Position numbers and translations under genes: made by a program
DNA from: Intestinimonas sp052065695
GTDB taxonomy: Bacteria > Bacillota > Clostridia > Oscillospirales > Oscillospiraceae
Reading direction: 5' to 3'
Assembly: GCF_052065695.1 (NCBI RefSeq)
Contig: NZ_JBQHTM010000022.1
Location: 1 to 52,337 of the forward strand
DNA length: 52,337 nt
Part shown: positions 40,832 through 49,824 of the stretch, in pieces
Layout of the letters: the number at the start of each line of letters is the position of its first letter
Numbering within the stretch: the stretch's first letter is position 1
Notes under the pieces: generated by a model
What the model saw: the letters and a program-made list of their open reading frames with translations, nothing else
Database searches by the model: none
Told to the model about the DNA's origin: nothing

Positions 40832-41383
40832 TTACCTATGGCCATTTTCAAAGAATTCATTCGCACGTTGATTGCAGACATCCATAGCCTCCGAAGGTAG
40901 CTCTATATCTACATCATCAATATCATCAGGGAATTTTTCTCGGATTGAATTTTTATAATTCTCTCCGTCTTCTGGCTCCCAGTATTCCTTTACACTGTAT
41001 GTACCATCCTCAATTTCAAATGTAATAGCGCACGGCATGCTACTTGCCCCTGTAAGGTCTGCTTCTCCATCCTCATATTGATATTGAGCATAAAGAGCAA
41101 GCAAGTATACTTCAGCAGTGTTTTCTGAAGAAACAACTTTGATTACCTCATGATACTCTGTAGTAAATGTCTGCCTATCGCCATCCCTAAAGACATCCTT
41201 ATTATGAGAGAGTATGGCATCCGAAATCGCCTGTTCCAGCAACTCATTCGTGTTTGTGTCAACCTGTTCATCTCTCACATCTGGATCTATTTGCCCATTA
41301 TCTTTCCTCTGTTGCTCCGTGCATCCACTGAGTACCAACAAGCACACCACCAAGACTGCGCCAACAGATATGTACTTTTTCAT
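40832..41383 (-). CDS. Lipoprotein of unknown function
   Basis: 183 residues with signal 'MKKYISVGAVLVVCLLVLSGC' ending in the lipobox LSGC. The mature part is acidic and contains 'EVYLLALYAQYQYEDGEADLTGASSMPCAITFEIEDGTYSVKEYWEPEDGENY', a pattern seen in clostridial lipoproteins next to sigma/anti-sigma pairs. GGGGGA lies before ATG 41383. It probably works at the cell surface, perhaps as the output or sensor of the sigma system. Confidence 0.7.
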   Translation of the reverse strand: MKKYISVGAVLVVCLLVLSGCTEQQRKDNGQIDPDVRDEQVDTNTNELLEQAISDAILSHNKDVFRDGDRQTFTTEYHEVIKVVSSENTAEVYLLALYAQYQYEDGEADLTGASSMPCAITFEIEDGTYSVKEYWEPEDGENYKNSIREKFPDDIDDVDIELPSEAMDVCNQRANEFFENGHR

Positions 41384-41407
41384 ACACAATCCCCCCTGGT
41401 TCGGCTA

Positions 41408-41599
41408 TCAGTAATTCTTAATCACATAGAATGTATATGTCGAGTTCAATTCTGTATTAGTAAACGCAGCATCCTTCCTATTTGTATTATGCGCTGTGTA
41501 GCAGACATCTACCGTGTTATTAAATGTATCCACTGCCTGTGCGCCCATAGTCAACATCATCACGGCCATAAGTATTAGTGCTAAAATGCGTTTACCCAT
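41408..41599 (-). CDS. Small secreted peptide
   Basis: 63 residues: signal peptide 'GKRILALILMAVMMLTMGAQA', then a mature part of about 40 residues with one Cys ('DVCYTAHNTNRKDAAFTNTELNSTYTFYVIKNY'). GGGGGTGA precedes ATG 41599. It is followed 24 bases later by the lipoprotein gene. It could be a surface peptide or signal. Confidence 0.55.
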   Translation of the reverse strand: MGKRILALILMAVMMLTMGAQAVDTFNNTVDVCYTAHNTNRKDAAFTNTELNSTYTFYVIKNY

Positions 41600-41697
41600 G
41601 TAAATCACCCCCTCTCACACCTAGGTAGCAGGATTTTTGCTTCTACCCGATAGATGCAAAAGGGGGTTGATTTCTTACATAAATTTAGAACTTTCGT

Positions 41698-42414
41698 CTA
41701 TTTCGTCATTTCAGACAAGCTGACGCTCTCCGCCATGTGCAACATGTCATCCTGCTCCATGGCCGCATTAATTGTAAAGTGAAGGTTCTGGTCTGTATCG
41801 ATCCACGAAAGTGTACTGTCTGCTTCTGAATCTTCGGAACAGAAAAACAATCCTTCATGCCCGTTCACCGTAACAGCCACAGTAGCTGCTCCATCAGTTT
41901 CAATGCTGGTCATAGCGTCATCAGTCATGTAAATATAGTCAAAGAGAATGATTTCTCCATTCGCATTTTCATATCTGCGCTGCACATAATTAGGCCATTC
42001 GACACGTTTGCTGATATTTTCCTCATAGCCCTTCGGCAAGGCAGTAATCTCATATTCCGGCATCGATTCCGGCAGGGGAGCCTCTTGTGTGTAGCGATAG
42101 CTGACGTATGTTTCATACCATTCTGTAATCCACTGAAGCACTGCTGCTCTTACGGTTGGACTAACAGCCATAACACTTCCAAAGCTGATCGTGACCACAA
42201 GCAGAATAACCGCCGCCCGCTGCCCAACTTTTTTCCATACAGGCTTACTTCTATCCTTTGCCCAGCGCAATGGATCTTTGAGCATTGCCCCAATCTGGCG
42301 CTGATGTTTTAGTGACGGCTCAAAGGGGATTCTGTCTTTGCAGTCTTCTTCATCCAACGCAATAGCATCTAATAAGATTTCTCGCATCAAACTATCCAAT
42401 TCCCTATCTGTCAT
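41698..42414 (-). CDS. Membrane anti-sigma-like protein (DUF4367 type)
   Basis: 238 residues. A cytoplasmic N-terminus (about 1-64), one membrane helix (about 66-85, 'AAVILLVVTISFGSVMAVS'), and an extracellular DUF4367-like domain ('LPKGYEENISKR...NANGEIILFDYIYM...VNGHEGLFFCSEDSEADSTLSWIDTDQNLHFTI'). It overlaps the sigma gene by ATGA, the normal arrangement for a sigma factor and its membrane regulator. Confidence 0.8.
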   Translation of the reverse strand: MTDRELDSLMREILLDAIALDEEDCKDRIPFEPSLKHQRQIGAMLKDPLRWAKDRSKPVWKKVGQRAAVILLVVTISFGSVMAVSPTVRAAVLQWITEWYETYVSYRYTQEAPLPESMPEYEITALPKGYEENISKRVEWPNYVQRRYENANGEIILFDYIYMTDDAMTSIETDGAATVAVTVNGHEGLFFCSEDSEADSTLSWIDTDQNLHFTINAAMEQDDMLHMAESVSLSEMTK

Positions 42415-42944
42415 GGATGTATCCCCTCCCTTCCAGCGATTTCACGAAGCATTGCTCGACCACGGGTGATGCGCACATTAACCGCATTTTCTGTAAGGCC
42501 CATGCTCTTAGCAATTTCTTTTCCGCTGTAGCCCAGAATCATTTTCATTTCCAACACGGATCGGTAGGTCTCCGGTAACTGAGCAAAGAGCCGAACGACT
42601 TCTTTATAACTCATCGCTTCCTCAACACCGGCCGCAGGATTCCCTTCCAACTCTTCCATCAGAACGGTTTTTTTCTTTTTGCGCAAAATTGCAAGTGCTT
42701 CGTTCTTCACTATAGAGATGCACCAGAAGATACGTTTCTTACAAGGAATCTCCAAAAGGGCATCAAAATTCCGAATAATTTGTAAAAAAGCATTTTGCAC
42801 GGCGTCCTCTGCATCGTGCGAATCTTTCAATATCCGAAGAGCCGTTTGTTCCATTCTATCGTGATTCTGCTCATAAATCTCTGTAAATAAAGCACGGTCT
42901 TCATCACTTTCTAATGCAGCTAAAAGAAACGTCAGCAAAATCAT
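42411..42944 (-). CDS. ECF-type RNA polymerase sigma factor
   Basis: 177 residues. Region 2: 'IYEQNHDRMEQTALRILKDSHDAEDAVQNAFLQIIRNF'; region 4: 'RLFAQLPETYRSVLEMKMILGYSGKEIAKSMGLTENAVNVRITRGRAMLRE'. ATG 42944 follows GGGGTGA. It is co-translated with the anti-sigma gene. A palindrome aagtata / tatactt lies just upstream (about 42963-42989). It probably drives the lipoprotein and secreted peptide genes. Confidence 0.9.
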   Translation of the reverse strand: MILLTFLLAALESDEDRALFTEIYEQNHDRMEQTALRILKDSHDAEDAVQNAFLQIIRNFDALLEIPCKKRIFWCISIVKNEALAILRKKKKTVLMEELEGNPAAGVEEAMSYKEVVRLFAQLPETYRSVLEMKMILGYSGKEIAKSMGLTENAVNVRITRGRAMLREIAGREGIHP

Positions 42945-43113
42945 CGTCACCCCGCACATTTAAGTATAAAACTTATAATTCTATACTTATAGAAAATTGT
43001 CAAGCGCTTTCTGCAAAACTTAAAGTATCTCATGCTTTTTACCTGGCTTTCCAACTCGCCTTCTTCCGCCCACACCGCAGACCTTTTACTGACAGGAAAC
43101 CGATAAAGCATAC

Positions 43114-43156
43114 AAAAAGGGGAGGCCCAGCCGTAAGGCCGGGCACTCCCTTTTTC
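43114..43156. terminator. Terminator-like hairpin upstream of the sigma gene
   Basis: aaaaaggggag...gcc / ggc...ctccctttt stem with A and T flanks. It can end transcription in either direction. Confidence 0.7.
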
Positions 43157-43168
43157 ATTGCAAATTGC

Positions 43169-43450
43169 CTATCCCGCACTCAACCACGCCAGAGCATCCT
43201 CCAGTGGAAGGGTCGTGACCTTTTGTGCGGCACGCCTTGAAAATTTCAAAGGCTGGCCGTCTTGTGCATATGCCTTGGTATAGTCGGCAAGCACAGCCGC
43301 ATCCAGTTCCTCCAGATAGTCATAGACCATACCCTTGTAATCCATAAAATGGGCAAGCCTATTTTCTACCCACCTGCCGTTGACCTCCACATAAGCGGTC
43401 TCCGGCACCGGCATCAACAGATTCCTATTGTCCCGCCAATCGGCCAGGCC
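43169..43450 (-). pseudogene. C-terminal fragment of an element protein
   Basis: The open frame reads 'DHFSGLADWRDNRNLLMPVPETAYVEVNGRWVENR' and ends 'LPLEDALAWLSAG', with no plausible start or ribosome binding site; an in-frame stop lies just upstream. It looks like the tail of a larger polyvalent or phage-type protein. A further fragment (MEYNIARILEMVQPP...) lies at 43463-43573. Confidence 0.5.
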
Positions 43451-43627
43451 TGAGAAATGATCTCATTGGAAGATCAGTCCCCTGAAGCAGCTATGCATTT
43501 CCCGCTCGACATACTCAAACTGGTCGGTCGGGGGCTGCACCATCTCCAGGATACGAGCGATGTTGTATTCCATGTATAGCCGCCACAAGAAGAATCTTGC
43601 CGCAAGATTTGCGCCGCATAAACAAAA

Positions 43628-43671
43628 AAGACAGGTTGGAGATGCATACATTTCCGACCTGTCTTTTCCTT
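43628..43671 (-). terminator. Terminator after the DUF6076 gene
   Basis: Stem AAAAGACAGGT / ACCTGTCTTTT with additional pairing inside, right behind the stop of the DUF6076 gene. Confidence 0.75.
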
Positions 43672-44747
43672 CAAAACTCCGCGAAGCGTTTCCGCATCTC
43701 CTCGTCATTGAGCTTGCCCTGCTCCGATTGCTCCAACACATTCATCGCTTCCGCGACGGCGGCGTTCCACTCATCCCTACTAATCTTCTTCCGGTTCTTC
43801 CTCTGCTTCAGCCGGTTATAGGTGCGGTCATACTCCACCTGGGCCGGGGTGCGGTTGGCTTTGCCCTGGGCCTCCTTGCGGTGAGCGCCCACCTTCCGGC
43901 AGGTGCGCTCTGTCTCACCGGGAGCAATGTTGCTGCAGTAGCAGGTGTTATATCCTGCCGTCAGCAGAAAATACCTCCCGCAGTTATGGCAGCGGCGAGG
44001 CGCGTTGCCCGCAGCCAATCCCCGGTAGAATTCCGTTCGCAGGAAGTCCGTCAGACTGTTGAAGGTAGCCTTCTCCGCTATGAAGATCTCGTCCTCATTC
44101 GCTTGGCGCATCATGGGAACGAAGCTCACCTCCATGGGGAAGCTCTGGGTGAAGTCCTCGCCAAAAAGATGCGCGGCCACGGAAAGCATCTGGGCATAGA
44201 AGGTAGAATACGCCTCGGCGTAGGCTCCGCTGTTTCTCCGCTTCAGCGGCTCGAAGTATTTCTCTGTCATGATGGCGATCTGTTGGCGAAGCCCCATAAG
44301 TCCACTGGAAAAACACCCCAGGCCGATAATCATCCCCTGATAGATCGCGTGGCCCTCTGACGCCGGGTCCTGTACCTGTACCCATTTCTCCTTGTCCGCA
44401 AGAAGCCGCTCAAAGGTGTGGTAGTTGGACTCCTCGTCCATCTTCAATTCCCGGTACACCGGCAATGCAAATATGACGTCCCAGACAGCGTTCAGCTTCT
44501 CCTGTGCGGAGGCTGCGGCGCTGTCTGTTTTTTCTGTAAGCAGCGCCTGAGCAGCCGGAACAAACTCCCGCACCCGCTGGTCGATTTCATGAAAGACGGA
44601 CTCATCCAGGTTCATGATATCCACGCAGCACTGCCCGATGGGAAAGTCCTTTTCTCCAATGAAAACATGGTCACCGTGGAAGAACACGGTGAACTGGTCG
44701 TAGGTGTAGGTGAAAGGTATCTCTATGCGCTCCATCTGTTCTTCCAT
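43671..44747 (-). CDS. DUF6076 protein of mobile elements
   Basis: 358 residues. The N-terminal two thirds are helical with no known motif. The C-terminal third has a cysteine cluster 'RRCHNCGRYFLLTAGYNTCYC' followed by a further Cys in 'TERTCRKVGAH', typical of a zinc-binding DUF6076 family protein, then a basic tail ('RLKQRKNRKKISRDEWNAAV'). It is divergent from the excisionase-like gene at 44884. Function unknown; DNA or RNA binding is likely. Confidence 0.75.
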   Translation of the reverse strand: MEEQMERIEIPFTYTYDQFTVFFHGDHVFIGEKDFPIGQCCVDIMNLDESVFHEIDQRVREFVPAAQALLTEKTDSAAASAQEKLNAVWDVIFALPVYRELKMDEESNYHTFERLLADKEKWVQVQDPASEGHAIYQGMIIGLGCFSSGLMGLRQQIAIMTEKYFEPLKRRNSGAYAEAYSTFYAQMLSVAAHLFGEDFTQSFPMEVSFVPMMRQANEDEIFIAEKATFNSLTDFLRTEFYRGLAAGNAPRRCHNCGRYFLLTAGYNTCYCSNIAPGETERTCRKVGAHRKEAQGKANRTPAQVEYDRTYNRLKQRKNRKKISRDEWNAAVAEAMNVLEQSEQGKLNDEEMRKRFAEF

Positions 44748-44883
44748 AACGTCCCCCCTTGTACCCGATCAAGAATCGGCATTTACCTGAACGCGCTCAA
44801 ATCCATTGAAGTAGTCCTCTGGGTATGTTACCCTCATCGTACCAGATGAAAAACTAAAAATCAATCACAAGGAGGTAACAGTC

Positions 44884-45093
44884 ATGAAGGAATCTACGTA
44901 CAAAAGCTATGACGAGCTGCCGCTGTTCCTGAACGCAGAAACGGTAGCAAGGGTGCTGGGCATATCGCCAAGCAGCGGGTACGAGTTGATGCACGAAGAT
45001 GGGTTCCCCACGCTGAAAATCGGGAACCGCATCGTGGTACCAAAGGAACAGTTCATCCGATGGGTGTCGGAGCATACGGGAGGCGGCGCATGA
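44884..45093 (+). CDS. Excisionase-like DNA-binding protein (element A)
   Basis: 69 residues, 'LPLFLNAETVARVLGISPSSGYELMHEDGFPTLKIGNRIVVPKEQFIRWVSEHT'. It is nearly the same as the element B product at 32136. AAGGAGG precedes ATG 44884. Its stop overlaps the next start. Confidence 0.78.
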   Translation: MKESTYKSYDELPLFLNAETVARVLGISPSSGYELMHEDGFPTLKIGNRIVVPKEQFIRWVSEHTGGGA

Positions 45094-45590
45094 AGCACAC
45101 CCGCAAAGGAAACTTTTTCTCTCTGCCTAACGAGGTGTTCCTCCTGGGGCTGAGTCCCGGCGAACTCGCGGTGTACAGTTACCTGCGGCGGTGTGAAAAC
45201 CGCAGGACCCACCGGTGCTGGCCCAGCTACAAAACCATCGGCAAGGCGGTTGGAATGAGTGAGAATACGGTACACAAGTACACACTTCGATTGGAGGAAC
45301 GCCGTCTCATTACCACAGAACCAACCGAGGTCATTACCAGAGATGGGCAAAAGCGCAACGGGAACCTGCTCTACACCATCCGGCCTATTCAGGAAGCTGT
45401 CGACCATTCCTACGAGCAGCAGATGGTGAAATTGGAGGAGGTCACAGAGCGTCAAAGGGTAGCGGAGAAACTGCGAAAACAAGGCCGTGTTTCGCCACAG
45501 GAGCCGCTGTGTGCGGCTTTTCCAGACGCTGCGGGAACAGACACCGGCCAAAGCTGTTTGGGCGGATTTGGGCCGGTGTCCGAGAGTTGA
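45090..45590 (+). CDS. Winged-helix protein, replication-initiator-like (element A)
   Basis: 166 residues. It matches the second half of the element B protein at 32348 ('GELAVYSYLRRCENRRTHRCWPSYKTIGKAVGMSENTVHKYTLRLEERRLI') and lacks that protein's first winged-helix domain. The C-terminal 40 residues are unlike element B and Gly/Pro-rich. A regulatory or replication role is inferred. Confidence 0.65.
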   Translation: MKHTRKGNFFSLPNEVFLLGLSPGELAVYSYLRRCENRRTHRCWPSYKTIGKAVGMSENTVHKYTLRLEERRLITTEPTEVITRDGQKRNGNLLYTIRPIQEAVDHSYEQQMVKLEEVTERQRVAEKLRKQGRVSPQEPLCAAFPDAAGTDTGQSCLGGFGPVSES

Positions 45591-45804
45591 CGGAGGACAA
45601 AGTCAGGGTTCCCACCGAAGCCCAGCGACAAGGTGAATTGGCGTAAGCCAAGAGAAGGTGGCCTGGGCCAAGCGGGTTCAGTGGGAAAAGGAGGAGCAGC
45701 GAAATAAGAGAGTTTTCGCCCCTTTGGGGAGGAAACGAGGGATATGGAGCTGGTGACGACATGAAGCAGGATAAAGAACAGGCGTCAAGCGCGACGCCCT
45801 GCTT

Positions 45805-45963
45805 GGTCACTTCTGCCCGCAGTGCGGGCAGTTACGGGAGTTTTCGGGGAGTTCCAAAGTGGGGTCAAAATCGAAGGGGTGCTATCACCTCTGCGGTCGT
45901 TATCCCCGAAAGCGTACTCCTCCAAGAAAAAAGTAGGGGTCATACCCCGGAAAGGAGCTCATT
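45805..45963 (+). promoter_or_regulatory. Candidate oriT / mobilization control region (element A)
   Basis: The second half of a 373-bp gene-free gap. It shares ggtcactt, CCCGCAgTGCGGG (45816-45828), gttacgg, aagtggggtcaaaa and aggggtca-accccggaaagga with the same place in element B (33189-33345), although flanks differ. Conservation of non-coding sequence in front of mobC-relaxase fits oriT. The first half (45591-45804) shows nothing recognisable. Confidence 0.6.
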
Positions 45964-46383
45964 TTGAGCAAGAAAGAAAAATTCGCCCTCTATCTCACTC
46001 CAGAGAAAAGGGCGATTTTGGAGAAGCGGTATCAGGAAGACGGCAGCCGCAGCATCACCGGATTCATTGAGCGGGCTATCGATTTTTATCTGGACTATCT
46101 CAGCGCCAACGACGCCGGATTGTTCCTCCCGACCTCCATCCAGTCCTATCTGGACGGTCGAGTGGGGCAGTTTGAAAACAAAATGGCGTCGCTGGCCTAC
46201 AAGCAGGCGGTGGAATTGGATATGCTCTCCGGTATCATTGCCGACAGCTTTCAGTTCAGCGAGGAAGAGCTGCGCCGCCGTCGTGCGGAGAGTGTCCGGA
46301 ATGTGAAGCAGACCAATGGCCGCATCTCGTTTGAAAAACGGGTGCGGGAATCCGTGAAGGACGATGACGGATGGCAAGACTGA
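45964..46383 (+). CDS. MobC-like relaxosome accessory protein (element A)
   Basis: 139 residues, same length as the element B copy: 'KKEKFALYLTPEKRAILEKRYQEDGSRSITGFIERAIDFYLDYLSANDAGLFLPTSIQSYLDGR'. The TTG start has AAAGGAG upstream. It overlaps the relaxase gene by 13 bases. It should bind oriT with the relaxase. Confidence 0.75.
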   Translation: MSKKEKFALYLTPEKRAILEKRYQEDGSRSITGFIERAIDFYLDYLSANDAGLFLPTSIQSYLDGRVGQFENKMASLAYKQAVELDMLSGIIADSFQFSEEELRRRRAESVRNVKQTNGRISFEKRVRESVKDDDGWQD

Positions 46384-48329
46384 TCGTCAAGAGTCCGTAC
46401 ATCAAGTGCAACGGCAAAAACTCGGCAGGCGGCTACATGAGATACATCGCCACCCGTGAGCGGGTAGAGCTGGTTCAGGATGATCGCCCTCCCACTCGAA
46501 AACAGGAGCAGCTTATCGTAAAACTGGTGAAGGATTTTCCTGACGCAAGGAAACTGGATGAGTACGGTGACTACCAGGAACATCCTACCAAGGCCAACGC
46601 CTCGGCGTTCATCTCTCAGGCGTTGGAGGAAAACTGGAGTGATGTTCAGAAATCGGATGGCTACATGAAGTACATCGCAACGCGGCCGAGAGCGGAGCGG
46701 CTGGGTTCCCATGGGCTCTTCGGTGACACGGATGGCGTGGAGTTAGACAAGGCCATGGCGGAGCTGGAAAACTACACGGGAAATGTGTGGACGCACATCA
46801 TTTCCCTGAAGCGGGAGGATGCTGAGCGACTGGGCTACGACAATGCCAGGGCGTGGAGAAATCTTCTCCGCGCCCACCGCAACGATATCTCCGCCGCTAT
46901 GAATATTCCACCTCAGGACTTTCGTTGGTACGCTGCCTTCCATGATGAAGGCGACCATCCCCATGTGCACATGATGGCATGGTCTGCAAAACCCGGCCAA
47001 GCGTACCTGTCTCAGGATGGCATCCGGCAAATCAAATCCAAGCTTACCAACGACATCTTCCAACAGGAGATGCTGCATCTCTATGAGCAGAAAACTGTTT
47101 CCCGTGACCAGTTGGTACGGGAAGCGCGGCAGGCCATGCGGGAATTGGTCCAGCAGATGCGTAACAGGATCTGCGACCACCCGGAGGCGGAACGACTCAT
47201 GCAGGAGCTGGCCCTCCAACTGGAAACGGTCAAAGGGAAGAAGTCCTATGGCTATCTTCCCAAGAAGCAAAAAGCATTGGTGGATGAGATTGTGGACCAG
47301 ATGGAGCAGCTTCCGACCGTGGCTGAGTGCTATGAAAAGTGGTGGGAGCTGCAAAGTCAGGTGGAAGATTTCTATTCCGAGAAGGAGCGCCATCGCCCGC
47401 CGCTGTCCCAACAAAAAGAGTTCCGACAAATCAAGAACGCGGTCATCCAGGAGGCGGAGACGATTCGATTGGGAGAGATCACCTTTGAGGATGAGGACCT
47501 GCGTCAGGATGACAAGGTGGACAACAATGAAAATGTGTCCTGGGACTTCTGGACGCTACGAATAGACGTTCAAGATGAATACTTGCCGCTGGCAGAGCGG
47601 GATGATGCCGTGGAGAGTATGCGGGAGCTGGCAGAGAGTGGCGATGTCCATGCGCAGTATTTCATGGGAAAGCTGTATCGGGACGGCCCGCTGCTGCCGC
47701 CAGACTGGGTGATGGCTCGGTACTGGTTTGACAAGGCGGCGAAGCAGGGATACGCACCAGCCCAGTATGCTCTGGGAAAGCTGCTACTCTCTGATGATGC
47801 CAGCGTCCATGATTCCGAAGCTGGCATTCAGCGGCTGGAGCATGCCGCCTACAACGGAAACCACTATGCATCCTACCGCCTGGGCAAGGAATATCTGAAG
47901 GGCGAATCGGTAAGAAGGGACACCCGCAAGGCCATGGACCACATCTACACCTCTGCCCAGACCGGGAATCCCCATGCACAGTATCTGCTGGGAAAGTTGT
48001 TGCTTCAAGGGAAGGTGGTCGAGCGTGACAAGGAGCAAGGCATCCAATGGCTGACCAGGGCGGCGGAGCAAGGACACAGCTACGCACAATACCTTCTGGA
48101 AAGGCAAAGTGCTTCGACAGCGCCGGAGGTGTTCCTTGCGGTAACGAGACTGCTTCATCACATGGCAAATATCTTCCAAGACAACTCCCTGCCGCAGAGC
48201 GGCACGGGACTCATCCACGTTGACCGCAAGCGGCGTCAAGAATTGCGGGATAAGCGCCTCGCCCATGGCCACAAGGAGAATGACCATGAGGAGCAGCAGT
48301 ATGGCGGCTGGAATATGGCCATGAAATAA
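46371..48329 (+). CDS. MobP-type relaxase with Sel1 repeats (element A)
   Basis: 652 residues, alignable end to end with the element B relaxase. The His-triad is 'FHDEGDHPHVHMMAWS'; the region 'NVWTHIISLKREDAERLGYDNARAW' is the same. The C-terminal Sel1 repeats (e.g. 'AQYALGKLLLSDDASVHDSEAGIQRLEHAAYNG') number about five. ATG 46371. The two relaxases could act on each other's oriT, since the sites are conserved. Confidence 0.88.
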   Translation: MARLIVKSPYIKCNGKNSAGGYMRYIATRERVELVQDDRPPTRKQEQLIVKLVKDFPDARKLDEYGDYQEHPTKANASAFISQALEENWSDVQKSDGYMKYIATRPRAERLGSHGLFGDTDGVELDKAMAELENYTGNVWTHIISLKREDAERLGYDNARAWRNLLRAHRNDISAAMNIPPQDFRWYAAFHDEGDHPHVHMMAWSAKPGQAYLSQDGIRQIKSKLTNDIFQQEMLHLYEQKTVSRDQLVREARQAMRELVQQMRNRICDHPEAERLMQELALQLETVKGKKSYGYLPKKQKALVDEIVDQMEQLPTVAECYEKWWELQSQVEDFYSEKERHRPPLSQQKEFRQIKNAVIQEAETIRLGEITFEDEDLRQDDKVDNNENVSWDFWTLRIDVQDEYLPLAERDDAVESMRELAESGDVHAQYFMGKLYRDGPLLPPDWVMARYWFDKAAKQGYAPAQYALGKLLLSDDASVHDSEAGIQRLEHAAYNGNHYASYRLGKEYLKGESVRRDTRKAMDHIYTSAQTGNPHAQYLLGKLLLQGKVVERDKEQGIQWLTRAAEQGHSYAQYLLERQSASTAPEVFLAVTRLLHHMANIFQDNSLPQSGTGLIHVDRKRRQELRDKRLAHGHKENDHEEQQYGGWNMAMK

Positions 48330-48599
48330 CTGCAGCTCATGCGGATAGTCCCTTCCAGCAGACGGTCATATTGAGAGCTGTATAAACATCAGATACCTCC
48401 CGCTTTTCAGCGGGAGGCAAGGGCAAACAAAGGGAATGTTGGGGAGAAGTGATGGGTTTGCGGCTGCCGTTGAACTCTAAAACTCTCGCCCGGAGGTAAT
48501 GCCTACGTTTTATCACAGACCACTTTTGCAAAAATTATATAGCTTTTGCCCTCTGGTTGTGGTATTGCTGTGTGTTACAAAACGGAAAGGAGCATCAGC

Positions 48600-49292
48600 A
48601 TGAAGCATGATAAGAAAGCAATCACAGCCATGGTGACCGGAATGGCTATCGGTGCAACCCTGGTGAGCGAAGCCGCCGCGGGAATCGTGGCAGAGCCTAC
48701 TTGGCAGAAGATCTATGTGGATGGCCGGCAGGTCTCCATGACCGCCTATAACATTGCGGGGAACAATTATGTGCGGCTCAGGGATATCGGCCAACAGGTG
48801 GGCTTCAATGTGTATTGGGAGAGCGGCGTGCAGATTGACACGGATGCGCCGTATACCGGAATTGCCCCGGTGCGGGAAGCCAGCTCTCAGCCGACAGATA
48901 TGGAGATTCGGGAGGAGATGATCCAGCGTATCAATAAGGTACGGAGGAAGTACGGTGTTCCCGAACTGGCAGTAAATCAATCTCTCATGGATGCGGCGCA
49001 AGAATGCTCCTCCTACCTGTACACCCACCATAATAACCGAGCGGAATGTGAGACTGTGGCAGCGTCCGGGTACCCCCACGGTTTCGGTTCCAACCTGACG
49101 GTGTTCACCGTCACGGATCCCGAAAAGATTCCACAAAAGGCTGTGGCGAACTGGGAGAACTCCCCCGGCCATCTGGCGACGATGATTGACCCTAATGGTG
49201 ATGCCGTCGGCGTCGGCGTTACAATCGCCAACGGCAAAGCCTTCTGCTATATGTTCGCGGGGAACCCAACGGCGCACAATCCCTACGCATGA
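48600..49292 (+). CDS. Secreted CAP/SCP-domain protein
   Basis: 230 residues. N-terminal signal-like segment ('AITAMVTGMAIGATLVSEAAA'), then a short copper-amine-oxidase-N-like stalk domain ('QKIYVDGRQVSMTAYNIAGNNYVRLRDIGQQVGFNVYW'), then a CAP domain ('INKVRRKYGVPELAVNQSLMDAAQECSSYLYTHH', 'NWENSPGHLATMIDPNGDAVGVGVTIANG'). CAP proteins are extracellular, of varied function (binding, proteolysis-related, host interaction). AAAGGAG precedes ATG 48600. It is transcribed between relaxase and integrase genes, so it is cargo of the element. Confidence 0.85.
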   Translation: MKHDKKAITAMVTGMAIGATLVSEAAAGIVAEPTWQKIYVDGRQVSMTAYNIAGNNYVRLRDIGQQVGFNVYWESGVQIDTDAPYTGIAPVREASSQPTDMEIREEMIQRINKVRRKYGVPELAVNQSLMDAAQECSSYLYTHHNNRAECETVAASGYPHGFGSNLTVFTVTDPEKIPQKAVANWENSPGHLATMIDPNGDAVGVGVTIANGKAFCYMFAGNPTAHNPYA

Positions 49293-49312
49293 GTGTAGCG
49301 CTGGTTCCAAAT

Positions 49313-49340
49313 GAGCCGCATCCGAATCCGGATGCGGCTC
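49313..49340 (+). terminator. Terminator after the CAP gene
   Basis: Perfect 12-bp stem GAGCCGCATCCG / CGGATGCGGCTC with loop aatc. Confidence 0.75.
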
Positions 49341-49506
49341 ACTCTGTCGGTAGCGCAAGTTCATGCGCCACCTCAAAATTTGCGTCGCAAAACAAAGAAA
49401 GAAAGCCTGCCCGCAATTGATAACTTTCTGAAAATTGTAGTCAGTTGGGGATGGCTATTCAGCAGAGGTTGCGGTATTGTGTGTCGCTGACAGGAGGTGG
49501 CACACG

Positions 49507-49824
49507 ATGCATGACTACATGAAAGCCCTCTACCACAGGTTCGAGACACCATCACGAAGGGCGGAATATCTGGATAGGAAAATCAAGAGAACACACAGCC
49601 AGCTTGCTCGGTTACTGGGTAAGTCAGAGAAAAAACTGCTCCTGCGGATAGCAGACATGGAAGATGAACTACGGGATGAAGCCTGTCTGAACAGCTTCAT
49701 ATCCGGCTACCGTCTGGCACAGGGCATTCAGCAGGAGCTGCTGGCAGACCAGCCGCCATATAGCTTCGAAGCTGAGGATGAGCGGCAGGCTTGTGAAAGT
49801 TGGGAGAGGAGAGATACGGAATAA
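49507..49824 (+). CDS. DUF6809-like protein
   Basis: 105 residues: 'MKALYHRFETPSRRAEYLDRKIKRTHSQLARLLGKSEKKLLLRIADMEDEL...LNSFISGYRLAQGIQQEL'. This matches the helical DUF6809 proteins common in Clostridia elements, function unknown. AGGAGG nine bases before ATG 49507. Its TAA overlaps the integrase ATG (TAATG), so the two are coupled. Confidence 0.72.
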   Translation: MHDYMKALYHRFETPSRRAEYLDRKIKRTHSQLARLLGKSEKKLLLRIADMEDELRDEACLNSFISGYRLAQGIQQELLADQPPYSFEAEDERQACESWERRDTE

